From an uncultured Collinsella sp. (GTDB taxonomy: Bacteria; Actinomycetota; Coriobacteriia; Coriobacteriales; Coriobacteriaceae), in contig CAUFRY010000028.1 of the NCBI GenBank assembly GCA_959028445.1, forward strand, positions 1 to 27,720: 27,720 bases of DNA, given 5' to 3'. The notes below the pieces were generated by a model. It had not been told where the DNA came from and made no database searches. It worked only from the letters and a program-made list of their open reading frames with translations. Numbering within the stretch: the stretch's first letter is position 1; each line of letters begins with the position of its first letter. The position numbers and the translations under genes were made by a program. Of this stretch, positions 8,598 through 16,257 are shown in pieces.

Positions 8598-10142
8598 GTG
8601 GCCGGAATCGGTTTTGAGCTCAAGCGCCTGTTTAGGCGCAAGGGCCTGTTTGCCACGATGCGCGCCTATGGCTACGCCGGCATTGTGTGCACGGGCCCGA
8701 TGCTGCTGGGCGTGCTGCTCCAGGTGGGTATCTTGGTGCTGTGCGGTCTGTGGGGCGTGGGACGCGCCAACCAAGACCTGCTGGTGTGCATGGTGACCTA
8801 TACGCTGCTGGCGTCGCTCACGCTCACGAGCTTTTTCTCCATGCCGGTCACGCGCTTTTTGGCTGATATGTTGTTTGCCGAGCGCGAGGACGAGATTCTG
8901 CCCTCGTTTTGGGGCTCCAATGCTGTCATGCTCGTTGCGGGCACGGTGCTCTACGGCGTCTTTTTGCTGTTCTCGGGCGCCACGCTGCTGCAGGGGCTGC
9001 TGTGCCTGTGGCTGTTCAACATTATGATCGTCAACTGGAACGGCATGAGTTACCTCACGGCCATCAAGGATTACCGCGGCATCCTGTGCAGCTTTGCGGC
9101 TGCCATTGGCGTGGCGTGCCTGTGCGCCCTGGCCGCGCTGGCGCTGGGGCTGCCGCCGGTCGAGGGCCTGTTGGCGTCAATTGCTCTGGGCTACGGCGTC
9201 ATGCTCGCCTGGGACGTGGTGCTGCTGTACCGGTATTTTCCTCAGAGCGACCGCAGCCCCTGGCCCTTTTTGCAGTGGCTCGATCAGTTTATGCCGCTGG
9301 CGCTCACGGGTCTGTTAACCAATCTGGGACTCTTTGCGCACCTGGTGATTATTTGGGCCGGTCCCATTGGCGTGCAGGTCAAGGGCTTGTTTTATGGTGC
9401 GCCCTACTACGATGTGCCGGCGCTCATTGCGTTTTTGACGATCCTGGTCACGACCGTCAACTTTGTGGTCTCGGTCGAGGTCAACTTCTATCCGCGCTAC
9501 CGCGACTATTACAGCCTGTTCAATGACGGCGGCGTGGTAGGCGATATTGTGGTGGTCGAGGAGGAGATGCTCTCCACGCTTAACAGCGAACTGCGCTTTT
9601 GCGCGCTCAAACAGTTGTTTGTGACCGCGGCGGTCATCTCGCTCGAGACCACGGCACTGTCGGCCTTACCGTTGGGCTTTAACAACCTTATGCACGGGTA
9701 TTTTCGCACGCTGTGCGTGGGCTATGGCCTGTATGCCGTGGGCAATACGGTGATGCTTATCTTGCTGTACTTTACCGACTACAAGGGGGCCGTGCTGGCC
9801 TCGGGGTTGTTTGCCGGGGTGGCCGGGCTGGCGACTGCCGTGTCGTTGCTTTTGCCGCAGCAGTTTTACGGCTTTGGCTTTTTGTTGGGTGCAGCGGTGT
9901 TTTTTATCGTGGCGCTGCTGCGGCTCGATACCTATACCGCCAACTTGCCGTATCGTATCCTGAGCCAGCAGCCCATTGTGGCGACCGACAAGACGGGCTG
10001 GTTTACCGAACTTGGCCGGGTGCTCGACCGTGTTGAGCAATGCTACGAGGACAAGCGCGCGGGCGGTGAGCCGCGCAGTGCGTTTGAACGTATGGTGGTC
10101 CGCCTGTACCAAAAACATTGGGGAGGTTCTGATGATCGATAA
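8598..10142 (+). CDS. pelG: PelG polysaccharide transporter (MOP/MVF-like)
   Basis: 514 aa, GTG start 3 nt after the pelF stop, with GAGAGGGGGAG upstream. The start MAGIGFELKRLFRRKG is the family signature (GIGFELRK-type). About twelve membrane segments follow, broken by a charged loop near 305-330 (DGGVVGDIVVVEEEM). PelG forms the inner-membrane channel that moves the nascent polymer outward with PelF, PelD and PelE. The C-terminal charged tail (about 455-514) is cytoplasmic by prediction. It overlaps the CotH gene by 11 nt, which links the two blocks of the operon. Confidence 0.9.
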   Translation: MAGIGFELKRLFRRKGLFATMRAYGYAGIVCTGPMLLGVLLQVGILVLCGLWGVGRANQDLLVCMVTYTLLASLTLTSFFSMPVTRFLADMLFAEREDEILPSFWGSNAVMLVAGTVLYGVFLLFSGATLLQGLLCLWLFNIMIVNWNGMSYLTAIKDYRGILCSFAAAIGVACLCALAALALGLPPVEGLLASIALGYGVMLAWDVVLLYRYFPQSDRSPWPFLQWLDQFMPLALTGLLTNLGLFAHLVIIWAGPIGVQVKGLFYGAPYYDVPALIAFLTILVTTVNFVVSVEVNFYPRYRDYYSLFNDGGVVGDIVVVEEEMLSTLNSELRFCALKQLFVTAAVISLETTALSALPLGFNNLMHGYFRTLCVGYGLYAVGNTVMLILLYFTDYKGAVLASGLFAGVAGLATAVSLLLPQQFYGFGFLLGAAVFFIVALLRLDTYTANLPYRILSQQPIVATDKTGWFTELGRVLDRVEQCYEDKRAGGEPRSAFERMVVRLYQKHWGGSDDR

Positions 10143-11901
10143 GTTGATGTCTCGCCGCTGCCTGATCGAGGCAGCTGCCGGCGCGCTGTTGCTTTCGGGC
10201 TGTTCGTCTCAGGACGAATCCTCGACCAAAAAGGTCAAAAAGCAGGACAAGATTAAAAAGGCTGAGGCCTCGGACGGTACCAAGCACCTTCGCGATAAAG
10301 ATGAGCTGTACGAGGTCTACGACGACTCGGGCATTGTGACCATGTACCTGACGGTCTCGCGCGGCAACAGCTCCGAGAACACCGACCACAGCTGGGCCGA
10401 GATCAACACGTACTCGGTGTATGACTATGCCGACATGGGGGTGACGCGCTATCAGGTTATGGGCCTGCTGCAGGCGGGCGACGAAGACGGCCCGGTGGCC
10501 GGCGAGGTTGGCTATGGCGAGGAAGCGCCCAATGCCACCGTGCAGGTGCGCGGTCAGACATCGAGCAACAACTCGCAAAAGAATTACAAGGTGGAGCTCA
10601 AAAAGGGCAAGGGTACTTGGCGCCAACAGCGCGCGATTGCGCTCAACAAGCACATGGGCGAGGGTATGCGTTTTCGCAACAAGATGGCCTATGACCTTAT
10701 CCGCGGGATACCCCAGATGATGGGCCTGCGTACGCAGTTTGTGCATCTGTGGGTGTGCGACCAGACCGAAAAGTTCAACGACACCTTTGAGGACTACGGC
10801 CTGTTTACGCAGGTGGAGCAGCTCAACAAGACGGCGCTTAAGGCACATGGCCTGGATAAGAACGGGCATCTGTACAAGGTGAACAACTTCGATTTCCATC
10901 GCTACGAGGACACCATTAAGCTTGCCGACGATCCCGACTACAACCAGGCAAACTTTGAGGGCATGCTCGAGATTAAGGGCGATTCGGACCACACCAAGCT
11001 CATCGAGATGCTCGATGCGCTCAACGACGAATCACAAAAGATCGATGATGTGCTCGATACCTACTTTGATACCGAGAATCTGGTCTATTGGCTGGCGTTT
11101 CAGATCCTGACGGGCAACTGCGATACGCAGAACCGTAACTGCTATCTGTACAGCCCGCTCAACTCAAATACCTGGTACTTTTTAGATTGGGATAACGACG
11201 GCATGCTGCGTAAGCTGGAGCTTTCTCTTACCGGGTTTTCGGACTACGCGAGCTGGGAGCGCGGTGCAAGCAACTACTGGGGCAACGTGCTGTTTAACCG
11301 CGCGTTGCGCAGCAAGTCGTTCCGCAGCGAACTCGACCGTGCCGTCAAGGACTTGCGCTCGTATTTGACCGAGACTCGCCTGACCAAGATGATCAAGCAC
11401 TACCGCGATGTGACTGAATCCCTGGTCTTTGCTTCGCCCGATATCGACAATCTGCCTGTCACCAAGGACCAATACGAGCAGATCGCTGCGGCGATTCCCT
11501 CCGAGGTCGAGGAGAACTACAAGAGCTTTCGCGAGAGTTTTAAAAAGCCCATGCCGTTCTACATCGGCGTGCCGCAGATCGATAACGGTAAGCTGCGTAT
11601 TAACTGGGATGCGTCCTACGACTTTGAGGCGCGCGACATTCGCTACACTGTGGAGCTTGCTCGTGACTATGCCATTAGCGACGTGGTCTTTAAGGCCGAG
11701 GACGTGCTGCTTCCCGAGGTGACCTGCGATGCGCCCGATGCCGGCCAGTATTTTGTGCGCGTGCGTGCCACCAACTCCGACGGCTATACGCAAGATGCGT
11801 TTGACTACTATGTAACCGACGACGGCAAGCACTACGGCATGAAGTGTTTTTACGTGCAAGACGGCGGTAAGGTCGTGGAGGACACGTATGAGGAGGGCTA
11901 G
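10132..11901 (+). CDS. CotH-family kinase lipoprotein
   Basis: 589 aa from ATG 10132, with GGGGAGG at 10120-10126 and an 11-nt overlap with pelG; the longer in-frame extension upstream is inside pelG. The start has a lipoprotein signal with lipobox LSGC (C24) and a twin-arginine-like SRRCLIE. The CotH core shows R140-GQTSSNNSQKNYKVELK (the RGxxS/KxxY block), GNCDTQNRNCYLY and the acidic motif FLDWDNDG (D352, D354, D356). Residues about 475-570 resemble a fibronectin type III domain. CotH proteins are atypical, often secreted, protein kinases (spore coat CotH of Bacillus). Here the enzyme would face the outside on a lipid anchor. Its substrate, and how it would obtain ATP there, are unknown. 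Confidence 0.85.
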   Translation: MIDKLMSRRCLIEAAAGALLLSGCSSQDESSTKKVKKQDKIKKAEASDGTKHLRDKDELYEVYDDSGIVTMYLTVSRGNSSENTDHSWAEINTYSVYDYADMGVTRYQVMGLLQAGDEDGPVAGEVGYGEEAPNATVQVRGQTSSNNSQKNYKVELKKGKGTWRQQRAIALNKHMGEGMRFRNKMAYDLIRGIPQMMGLRTQFVHLWVCDQTEKFNDTFEDYGLFTQVEQLNKTALKAHGLDKNGHLYKVNNFDFHRYEDTIKLADDPDYNQANFEGMLEIKGDSDHTKLIEMLDALNDESQKIDDVLDTYFDTENLVYWLAFQILTGNCDTQNRNCYLYSPLNSNTWYFLDWDNDGMLRKLELSLTGFSDYASWERGASNYWGNVLFNRALRSKSFRSELDRAVKDLRSYLTETRLTKMIKHYRDVTESLVFASPDIDNLPVTKDQYEQIAAAIPSEVEENYKSFRESFKKPMPFYIGVPQIDNGKLRINWDASYDFEARDIRYTVELARDYAISDVVFKAEDVLLPEVTCDAPDAGQYFVRVRATNSDGYTQDAFDYYVTDDGKHYGMKCFYVQDGGKVVEDTYEEG

Positions 11902-12679
11902 CGCGCTGCTTGAGCGCTTGGCGGCCCCGCCTGTGCGTGCCACGCAGGAGCGTTACCGCCACGAGCTCAAATATCTCATTAACGAGGGCGAGCACGCCGC
12001 GCTTGCCTGTCGCATGGCGCCGGTGTTTAAACTGGACAAGCATGCGCGGGCAGGCGGTTACACCATTCGCAGCCTGTACTTTGACGACTACTGCAACTCG
12101 GCCTACGAGGAAAAAGATGCCGGCATTCTCATGCGCAAAAAGTATCGCGTGCGCATCTATAACGGCAGCGACAAGGTGATTAAGCTTGAGCGCAAAAAGA
12201 AGTACGGCAGCTGGATCTACAAGGAGGACGCGCCGCTCACGCGCGGCGAGTTTGAGCAGATTCTGGCCGGCGACTACGACTTTTTGCTGAGGAGCCCCTA
12301 TCCGCTCTGCCGCGAGTTCTACATCGAGTGCATCTGCAACATGATGCGCCCGCGGACCATCGTGGACTACGAGCGCGAGCCATGGGTGATGGATGAGGGC
12401 ACCGTGCGCATTACGTTTGACATGAACGTGCGTGCCGCGGTGGGAAGCTTCGATATCTTTGACGCGACGCTGCCCGCGCTGCCGGTCCTGGAGCCCGGCA
12501 AGCTGGTAATGGAGGTCAAGTTTACGGAGTTTTGCCCGCAGCTGGTGCGCGATATGGTGCCGCCGGGAGCGGCCGAGCTTACGGCGGTCTCCAAGTACTG
12601 CCTGTGTTACGAAAAGACCGCCTACCTGCGCGGATTTAATTACTGGGAATCGGATTTTGAGAACCGAGGGGATATTTAG
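11888..12679 (+). CDS. VTC-domain polyphosphate polymerase
   Basis: 263 aa. The ATG overlaps the CotH gene by 14 nt and follows GGAGG by 7 nt. The VTC catalytic tunnel motifs are in order: RHELKYLI (K28), TIRSLYFDD (R61), RVRIYN (R87, R89), IKLERKKK (K99), VDYERE (from 159), RITFDMN (174-180) and VMEVKF (E209, K211). These basic residues line the polyphosphate tunnel in VTC4-type enzymes, which transfer the gamma-phosphate of ATP into polyphosphate. There is no membrane segment and no SPX domain, so the enzyme is probably cytoplasmic and recruited by the DUF4956 partner encoded next. Confidence 0.88.
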   Translation: MRRASALLERLAAPPVRATQERYRHELKYLINEGEHAALACRMAPVFKLDKHARAGGYTIRSLYFDDYCNSAYEEKDAGILMRKKYRVRIYNGSDKVIKLERKKKYGSWIYKEDAPLTRGEFEQILAGDYDFLLRSPYPLCREFYIECICNMMRPRTIVDYEREPWVMDEGTVRITFDMNVRAAVGSFDIFDATLPALPVLEPGKLVMEVKFTEFCPQLVRDMVPPGAAELTAVSKYCLCYEKTAYLRGFNYWESDFENRGDI

Positions 12680-12682
12680 ACC

Positions 12683-13348
12683 ATGAGCACCAGGGACTTT
12701 TTTAAGAACTCCGTCTTGGAGGCGTTTGGCCAGGTTGACCCTGCCAAGATTGGCCTTTCGCTGCTCGTGGCGCTCGGCATGGGCATCCTGATCTATTACG
12801 TGTACAAGCGCTTTTTTACCGGCGTGGTGTATTCGCGTAGCTTTGCCGTGACGCTTGTAGGCATGTGCGTGCTCACCTGCATGGTCACGCTCGCGATCTC
12901 GACCAACGTGGTCATCTCGCTCGGTATGGTCGGTGCTCTGTCTATCGTCCGCTACCGTACGGCGGTTAAGGACCCGCTCGACCTGCTGTATCTGTTTTGG
13001 TCCATTACCACGGGAATTACGGCCGGCGCCGGCATGTACGCGCTCGTGGCGCTCACGGCCGTGGTCATCGTGGTGATGATCGCCGGCTTTGCGAGTCATC
13101 AGGACAAGGCGCGCGTGTACATGATGGTCATCCACTACACGGGCCAGACCACGGGCGACGATATCGTGCGCGCGTTTGGCCGCACCAAGTTTACGGTGAA
13201 GTCCAAGACCATGCGCGGCGACAAGGTCGAGATGACCGTCGAGGTGTTCTCGGACGGCGTGGATATGCCCTATGCCGACGCGATTCGCACGCTCGATGGC
13301 GTTGAGGACCTGACCCTCATCCAGTACAACGGCGAGTATCATGGATAA
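12683..13348 (+). CDS. DUF4956 membrane protein
   Basis: 221 aa, ATG 3 nt after the VTC stop, with GAGGGG upstream. Three or four membrane segments (about 22-42, 53-73, 75-90 and 105-136) surround the family signature GALSIVRYRTAVKDPLDLLY (from about residue 84). A soluble domain of about 80 residues follows. DUF4956 proteins commonly sit beside VTC and CotH genes, but their function is not established. By context it may be the membrane partner or channel for the VTC enzyme. It is the last gene of the operon. Confidence 0.85.
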   Translation: MSTRDFFKNSVLEAFGQVDPAKIGLSLLVALGMGILIYYVYKRFFTGVVYSRSFAVTLVGMCVLTCMVTLAISTNVVISLGMVGALSIVRYRTAVKDPLDLLYLFWSITTGITAGAGMYALVALTAVVIVVMIAGFASHQDKARVYMMVIHYTGQTTGDDIVRAFGRTKFTVKSKTMRGDKVEMTVEVFSDGVDMPYADAIRTLDGVEDLTLIQYNGEYHG

Positions 13349-13354
13349 CTATGT

Positions 13355-13378
13355 TCCGGCGTTCTAACGAACGCCGGA
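13355..13378 (+). terminator. Hairpin at the end of the Pel-CotH-VTC operon
   Basis: A perfect 10-bp stem TCCGGCGTTC/GAACGCCGGA with a TAAC loop begins 6 nt after the DUF4956 stop. There is no T-run after it, so it may terminate weakly or protect the 3' end of the mRNA. Confidence 0.6.
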
Positions 13379-13392
13379 CCGCTCGACGCTGC

Positions 13393-13492
13393 GCGGGCAT
13401 CTGCCGGGCGATCTGCCGCTCAAACCGTCGCTCGCGTACATGAAGTACGCTTCGCTCCTCTTTCGCGGCACCTCGCCACGGCAGCTGCCCGC
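13393..13492. repeat. Structured intergenic repeat, copy A
   Basis: A long imperfect hairpin. The outer arms (13393-13419 with 13465-13492) pair with one indel and a few mismatches. The centre is GCGTAC (13434-13439) pairing with GTACGC (13445-13450). The 57-nt core 13414-13470 recurs at 21090-21145 with only a few substitutions. TCGCTC occurs as a direct repeat on both sides of the inner stem. It lies just after an operon end, as does copy B. Confidence 0.8.
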
Positions 13493-13525
13493 TCGCTGAC
13501 GTTTGCTCGACCTGGGTGATATTGA

Positions 13526-13554
13526 TTTATCCGAAGCGCCGTCACGGGTATCAT
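13526..13554 (+). promoter_or_regulatory. Candidate promoter of scrR
   Basis: TTTATC (13526-13531) and TATCAT (13549-13554) are separated by 17 nt. The -10 overlaps the ATG at 13553, which supports a translation start further downstream. Both boxes are moderate matches. Confidence 0.35.
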
Positions 13555-13585
13555 GGTGAAAGCGATTTCAATGACAGGGGTGCTC

Positions 13586-14566
13586 GTGGTAAAGATGAAA
13601 GATGTGGCCGAGTTGGCTGGCGTTTCGAGCGCCGCGGTCTCGCGCTACCTCAACGGTGGATATATCTCGGCGGACAAGGCCGAGCGCATTAAGCAGGCGA
13701 TTGAGCTGACCGGATACGTGCGATCTAGTCAGGCTCGCGCGCTGCGCACCGGTTCCACCAAGCTCATCGGCGTCATCGTGCCTAAGATTAACTCGGAATC
13801 CGTGAGCCGCATTACCGCCGGTATTGGCCAGGTGCTCGGTCGCCGTGGCTACCAGATGCTGCTCGCGAATACTGATAACGTGGCCGAGCGTGAGCTCGAG
13901 TATCTCGACCTGTTCCAGAACCACCCGGTCGATGGCATCGTGCTCGTGGCGACCATGATCACCGACGAACATCGTGCGGCCATTACGTCTTGCCGTGTGC
14001 CCATTGTGCTGATCGGTCAAAACGTCGAGGGCGCGGCTTGCGTCTACCATGACGATTACGAGGCCGCCTTTGAGCTGGGCCAGGCGCTCGCGAAGCATGT
14101 TGAGGGCAAGATTGCCTATATCGGTGTTACCGAGGAAGACCGTGCCGCCGGTTACGACCGTCGTCGTGGTTTTGAAGCGGGCTTACGCGCCGCGGGTGTT
14201 GCGCTCGATCCCGAGCTGATTCGCCGCGGGTCCTTTACCCTCGATTCCGGCTATCGTGCGTCGCGCGAGCTGCTGGGCGAAGTGCCCGATGTTTCGTTTA
14301 TCGCCTGCGCGACCGACACCATGGCGGCGGGCGCCTTGCGCGCGCTTGACGAGGTGCGCGGTATGGGCGAGGGCGTGCACCGCGTGAGCGGTTTTGGCGA
14401 CAACGCATTTTTGAGCGCGCTGACGGGCGGCATTCCCACCGTGCATTACGGCTACCTGACCAGCGGCGTCGAGGCGACCAATATGCTGCTCGACGCACTC
14501 GATGGCGAGGAGGGGGAGAGCGGTCTCAAGACGCTCAAACTTGGGCATCAGCTCATGAATGTCTAG
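13586..14566 (+). CDS. scrR: LacI-family sucrose operon repressor
   Basis: 326 aa if started at GTG 13586 (MVKMKDVAEL), which has ACAGGGG (13574-13580) 5 nt upstream. In-frame alternatives are ATG 13553, 13571 and 13595. The N-terminal helix-turn-helix MKDVAELAGVSSAAVSRYLN and the hinge-helix region (SSQARALRTGSTK) are typical of LacI/GalR. A periplasmic-binding-like sugar domain follows (LIGVIVPKI, DGIVLVATM, FIACATDTMAAGALRALDE). It lies directly upstream of scrA and scrB in the same direction, and two identical LacI-type half-palindromes sit before scrA. It therefore probably represses the sucrose genes and is released by sucrose-6-phosphate or fructose. The ligand is inferred from context. 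Confidence 0.85.
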   Translation: MVKMKDVAELAGVSSAAVSRYLNGGYISADKAERIKQAIELTGYVRSSQARALRTGSTKLIGVIVPKINSESVSRITAGIGQVLGRRGYQMLLANTDNVAERELEYLDLFQNHPVDGIVLVATMITDEHRAAITSCRVPIVLIGQNVEGAACVYHDDYEAAFELGQALAKHVEGKIAYIGVTEEDRAAGYDRRRGFEAGLRAAGVALDPELIRRGSFTLDSGYRASRELLGEVPDVSFIACATDTMAAGALRALDEVRGMGEGVHRVSGFGDNAFLSALTGGIPTVHYGYLTSGVEATNMLLDALDGEEGESGLKTLKLGHQLMNV

Positions 14567-14654
14567 GCCTTGGACGCGTCTGCCTGCCTTTGAGCCCCTG
14601 TTTTTTGTCCTAAAACTACCATTCGCCGGCTTATTTTTACCGTTCACCCTACTG

Positions 14655-14694
14655 TGAAAACGATTACAGACATATGAGACTGAAAACGATTACA
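14655..14694 (+). promoter_or_regulatory. Two ScrR-type operator sites
   Basis: The 14-mer TGAAAACGATTACA occurs at 14655-14668 and again at 14681-14694, centre-to-centre 26 bp apart, both followed by CAG-like flanks. The central CG and imperfect dyad (TGAAAAC/TGTAATC) fit LacI-family operators. The sites lie 57-96 nt upstream of the scrA start, where repressor bound at both would cover the promoter. No clear -35/-10 pair was found, though the region is AT-rich. Confidence 0.75.
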
Positions 14695-14750
14695 GTGTAA
14701 GTGTCAAAGATGGCCGGGTGCAGATGCGCCCGTTGGAGGAAAGGGAAGTC

Positions 14751-16151
14751 ATGGACTACCGCAAATCAGCCCAAGAGGTGCTCGACAACATCGGTGGCGC
14801 CGGCAACGTTGTTTCGGCCGCACACTGCGCCACGCGTCTGCGCCTTGTGATTGCCGATAACGCCAAGGTCGACAAGGAGGCCCTCGAGAATATCGACGGC
14901 GCCAAGGGCGTCTTTGAGGCCCAGGGCCAGCTCCAGATTATTTTTGGCACTGGCACCGTCAACAAGGTCTACGACGAGTTCATTGCGCTCAGCGGCGTCG
15001 AGGCTGCCACCAAGGCCGAGGTCAAGGAGGCAGCGGCGCAGCAGCAGAACATCTTTATGCGTGCCATTAAGGTGCTCGGCGACGTCTTTGTCCCCATCAT
15101 CCCCGCCATCGTGGCTTCGGGCCTGCTGCTGGGCATTATGAGCGCCCTCAACTTTATGGCCTCCAACGGCTTTATCGCGCTCGACACCAATAACTTTATT
15201 TATAAGATTGCCGACCTGGTCTCGGGCACGTCCTTTGGCATTCTGCAGATCCTGATCGGTTACTCCGCGGCTAAGGCCTTTGGCGCCAACCCGTACCTGG
15301 GCGCCGTCGTCGGTGGTGCATTCATCAACTCCTCGCTGCAGAGCGCCTATACGGTTGCCTCCGAGGGCGTGCAGACCATGGTCAACGTCATCCCCGGCGT
15401 GTACAGCTTTGAGTGGGTCGGCTATCAGGGTCATGTGATCCCCATCGTCATCGCCTGTGCCATTCTCGCCTTCCTCGAGAAGCGCCTGCACAAGATCGTT
15501 CCCGAGATGTTCGATCTCTTTGTGACTCCGCTTGTCTCGGTGTTCGTGACCGTGCTCGTGACGCTCGTTGCCGTCGGCCCCATCTTTGTCTGGGCCGAGA
15601 ACGCCATCCTCGGTCTGATCCAGACCCTGCTGACCCTGCCCTTCGGCATCGGTTCCTTTATCGTCGGCCTGTTCTATGCCCCCACGGTCGTTACCGGTAT
15701 CCACCAGATGTACACCGCCATCGACCTGGGCCAGCTCGCCCAGTACGGCGTGACCTATTGGCTGCCCATCGCCAGCGCTGCCAATATCGCCCAGGGTGGC
15801 GCCGCACTTGCCGTTGCCTTTAAGACCCGCGATGCCAAGATCAAGGGCCTGGCGCTTCCTTCCGCTCTGTCCGCCTTCATGGGCATTACCGAGCCGGCCA
15901 TCTTTGGTGTGAACCTGCGCTTCTTTAAGCCTTTCATCGCCGGCTGCATCGGCGGCGGTTGCGGTGCCCTGGTCTGCGCTCTCACCTCGCTTGCCGCTTC
16001 CGGCACCGGCGTTACCGGCATCTTCGGTATCCTGCTGTGCCTGGCACAGCCCGTGCAGTACGCGATCATGTTTGCGGTCGCCGCGGTCGTGTCCTTTGCC
16101 ATCTCGTTTGTCCTGTACAAGGATGAGCCCAAGGCTTCCGAGCAGGCCTAA
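14751..16151 (+). CDS. scrA: Sucrose-type PTS EIIBC permease
   Basis: 466 aa from ATG 14751, with GGAGGAAAGGG upstream; an in-frame ATG at 14718 has no ribosome binding site. The EIIB domain (about 1-90) has the phosphorylated cysteine in AAHC26ATRLRL. EIIC (about 105-460) has many membrane segments, GVVGGAFINSS-like loops near 200 and the conserved GITEPAIFGVNLRFF motif near 385. The protein imports and phosphorylates sucrose (or a related glucoside) to the 6-phosphate. It ends after EIIC with no EIIA domain, so phosphate must come from an EIIA(Glc) encoded elsewhere. Sucrose specificity is inferred mainly from the neighbouring GH32 enzyme; trehalose-type EIIBC proteins are similar. Confidence 0.85.
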   Translation: MDYRKSAQEVLDNIGGAGNVVSAAHCATRLRLVIADNAKVDKEALENIDGAKGVFEAQGQLQIIFGTGTVNKVYDEFIALSGVEAATKAEVKEAAAQQQNIFMRAIKVLGDVFVPIIPAIVASGLLLGIMSALNFMASNGFIALDTNNFIYKIADLVSGTSFGILQILIGYSAAKAFGANPYLGAVVGGAFINSSLQSAYTVASEGVQTMVNVIPGVYSFEWVGYQGHVIPIVIACAILAFLEKRLHKIVPEMFDLFVTPLVSVFVTVLVTLVAVGPIFVWAENAILGLIQTLLTLPFGIGSFIVGLFYAPTVVTGIHQMYTAIDLGQLAQYGVTYWLPIASAANIAQGGAALAVAFKTRDAKIKGLALPSALSAFMGITEPAIFGVNLRFFKPFIAGCIGGGCGALVCALTSLAASGTGVTGIFGILLCLAQPVQYAIMFAVAAVVSFAISFVLYKDEPKASEQA

Positions 16152-16170
16152 GAGTTTTTGATTGAGGGGT

Positions 16171-16195
16171 GCCCGCGGGTTGTATGCTCGCGGGC
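16171..16195 (+). other. Intercistronic hairpin between scrA and scrB
   Basis: GCCCGCG (16171-16177) pairs with CGCGGGC (16189-16195) around an 11-nt loop, followed by only three T. It could be a weak terminator or a stabiliser giving different scrA and scrB expression. No separate operator or clear promoter for scrB was seen in the 106-nt gap. Confidence 0.45.
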
Positions 16196-16257
16196 GTTTC
16201 CCGTATCTGGTGCCGATCTCTGGCGCCTTGTAACTTTCGATCCGTTAGGACTTTGAT

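Noticed and set aside
9976..10131. 52-residue N-terminal extension of the CotH protein
   Set aside because: It lies inside pelG in another frame. The internal ATG 10132 has GGGGAGG and begins a lipoprotein signal peptide.
13349..13552. tRNA or other classic RNA gene in the gap
   Set aside because: No tRNA cloverleaf or CCA-type end could be drawn. The folding potential is explained by the terminator-like hairpin and the structured repeat.
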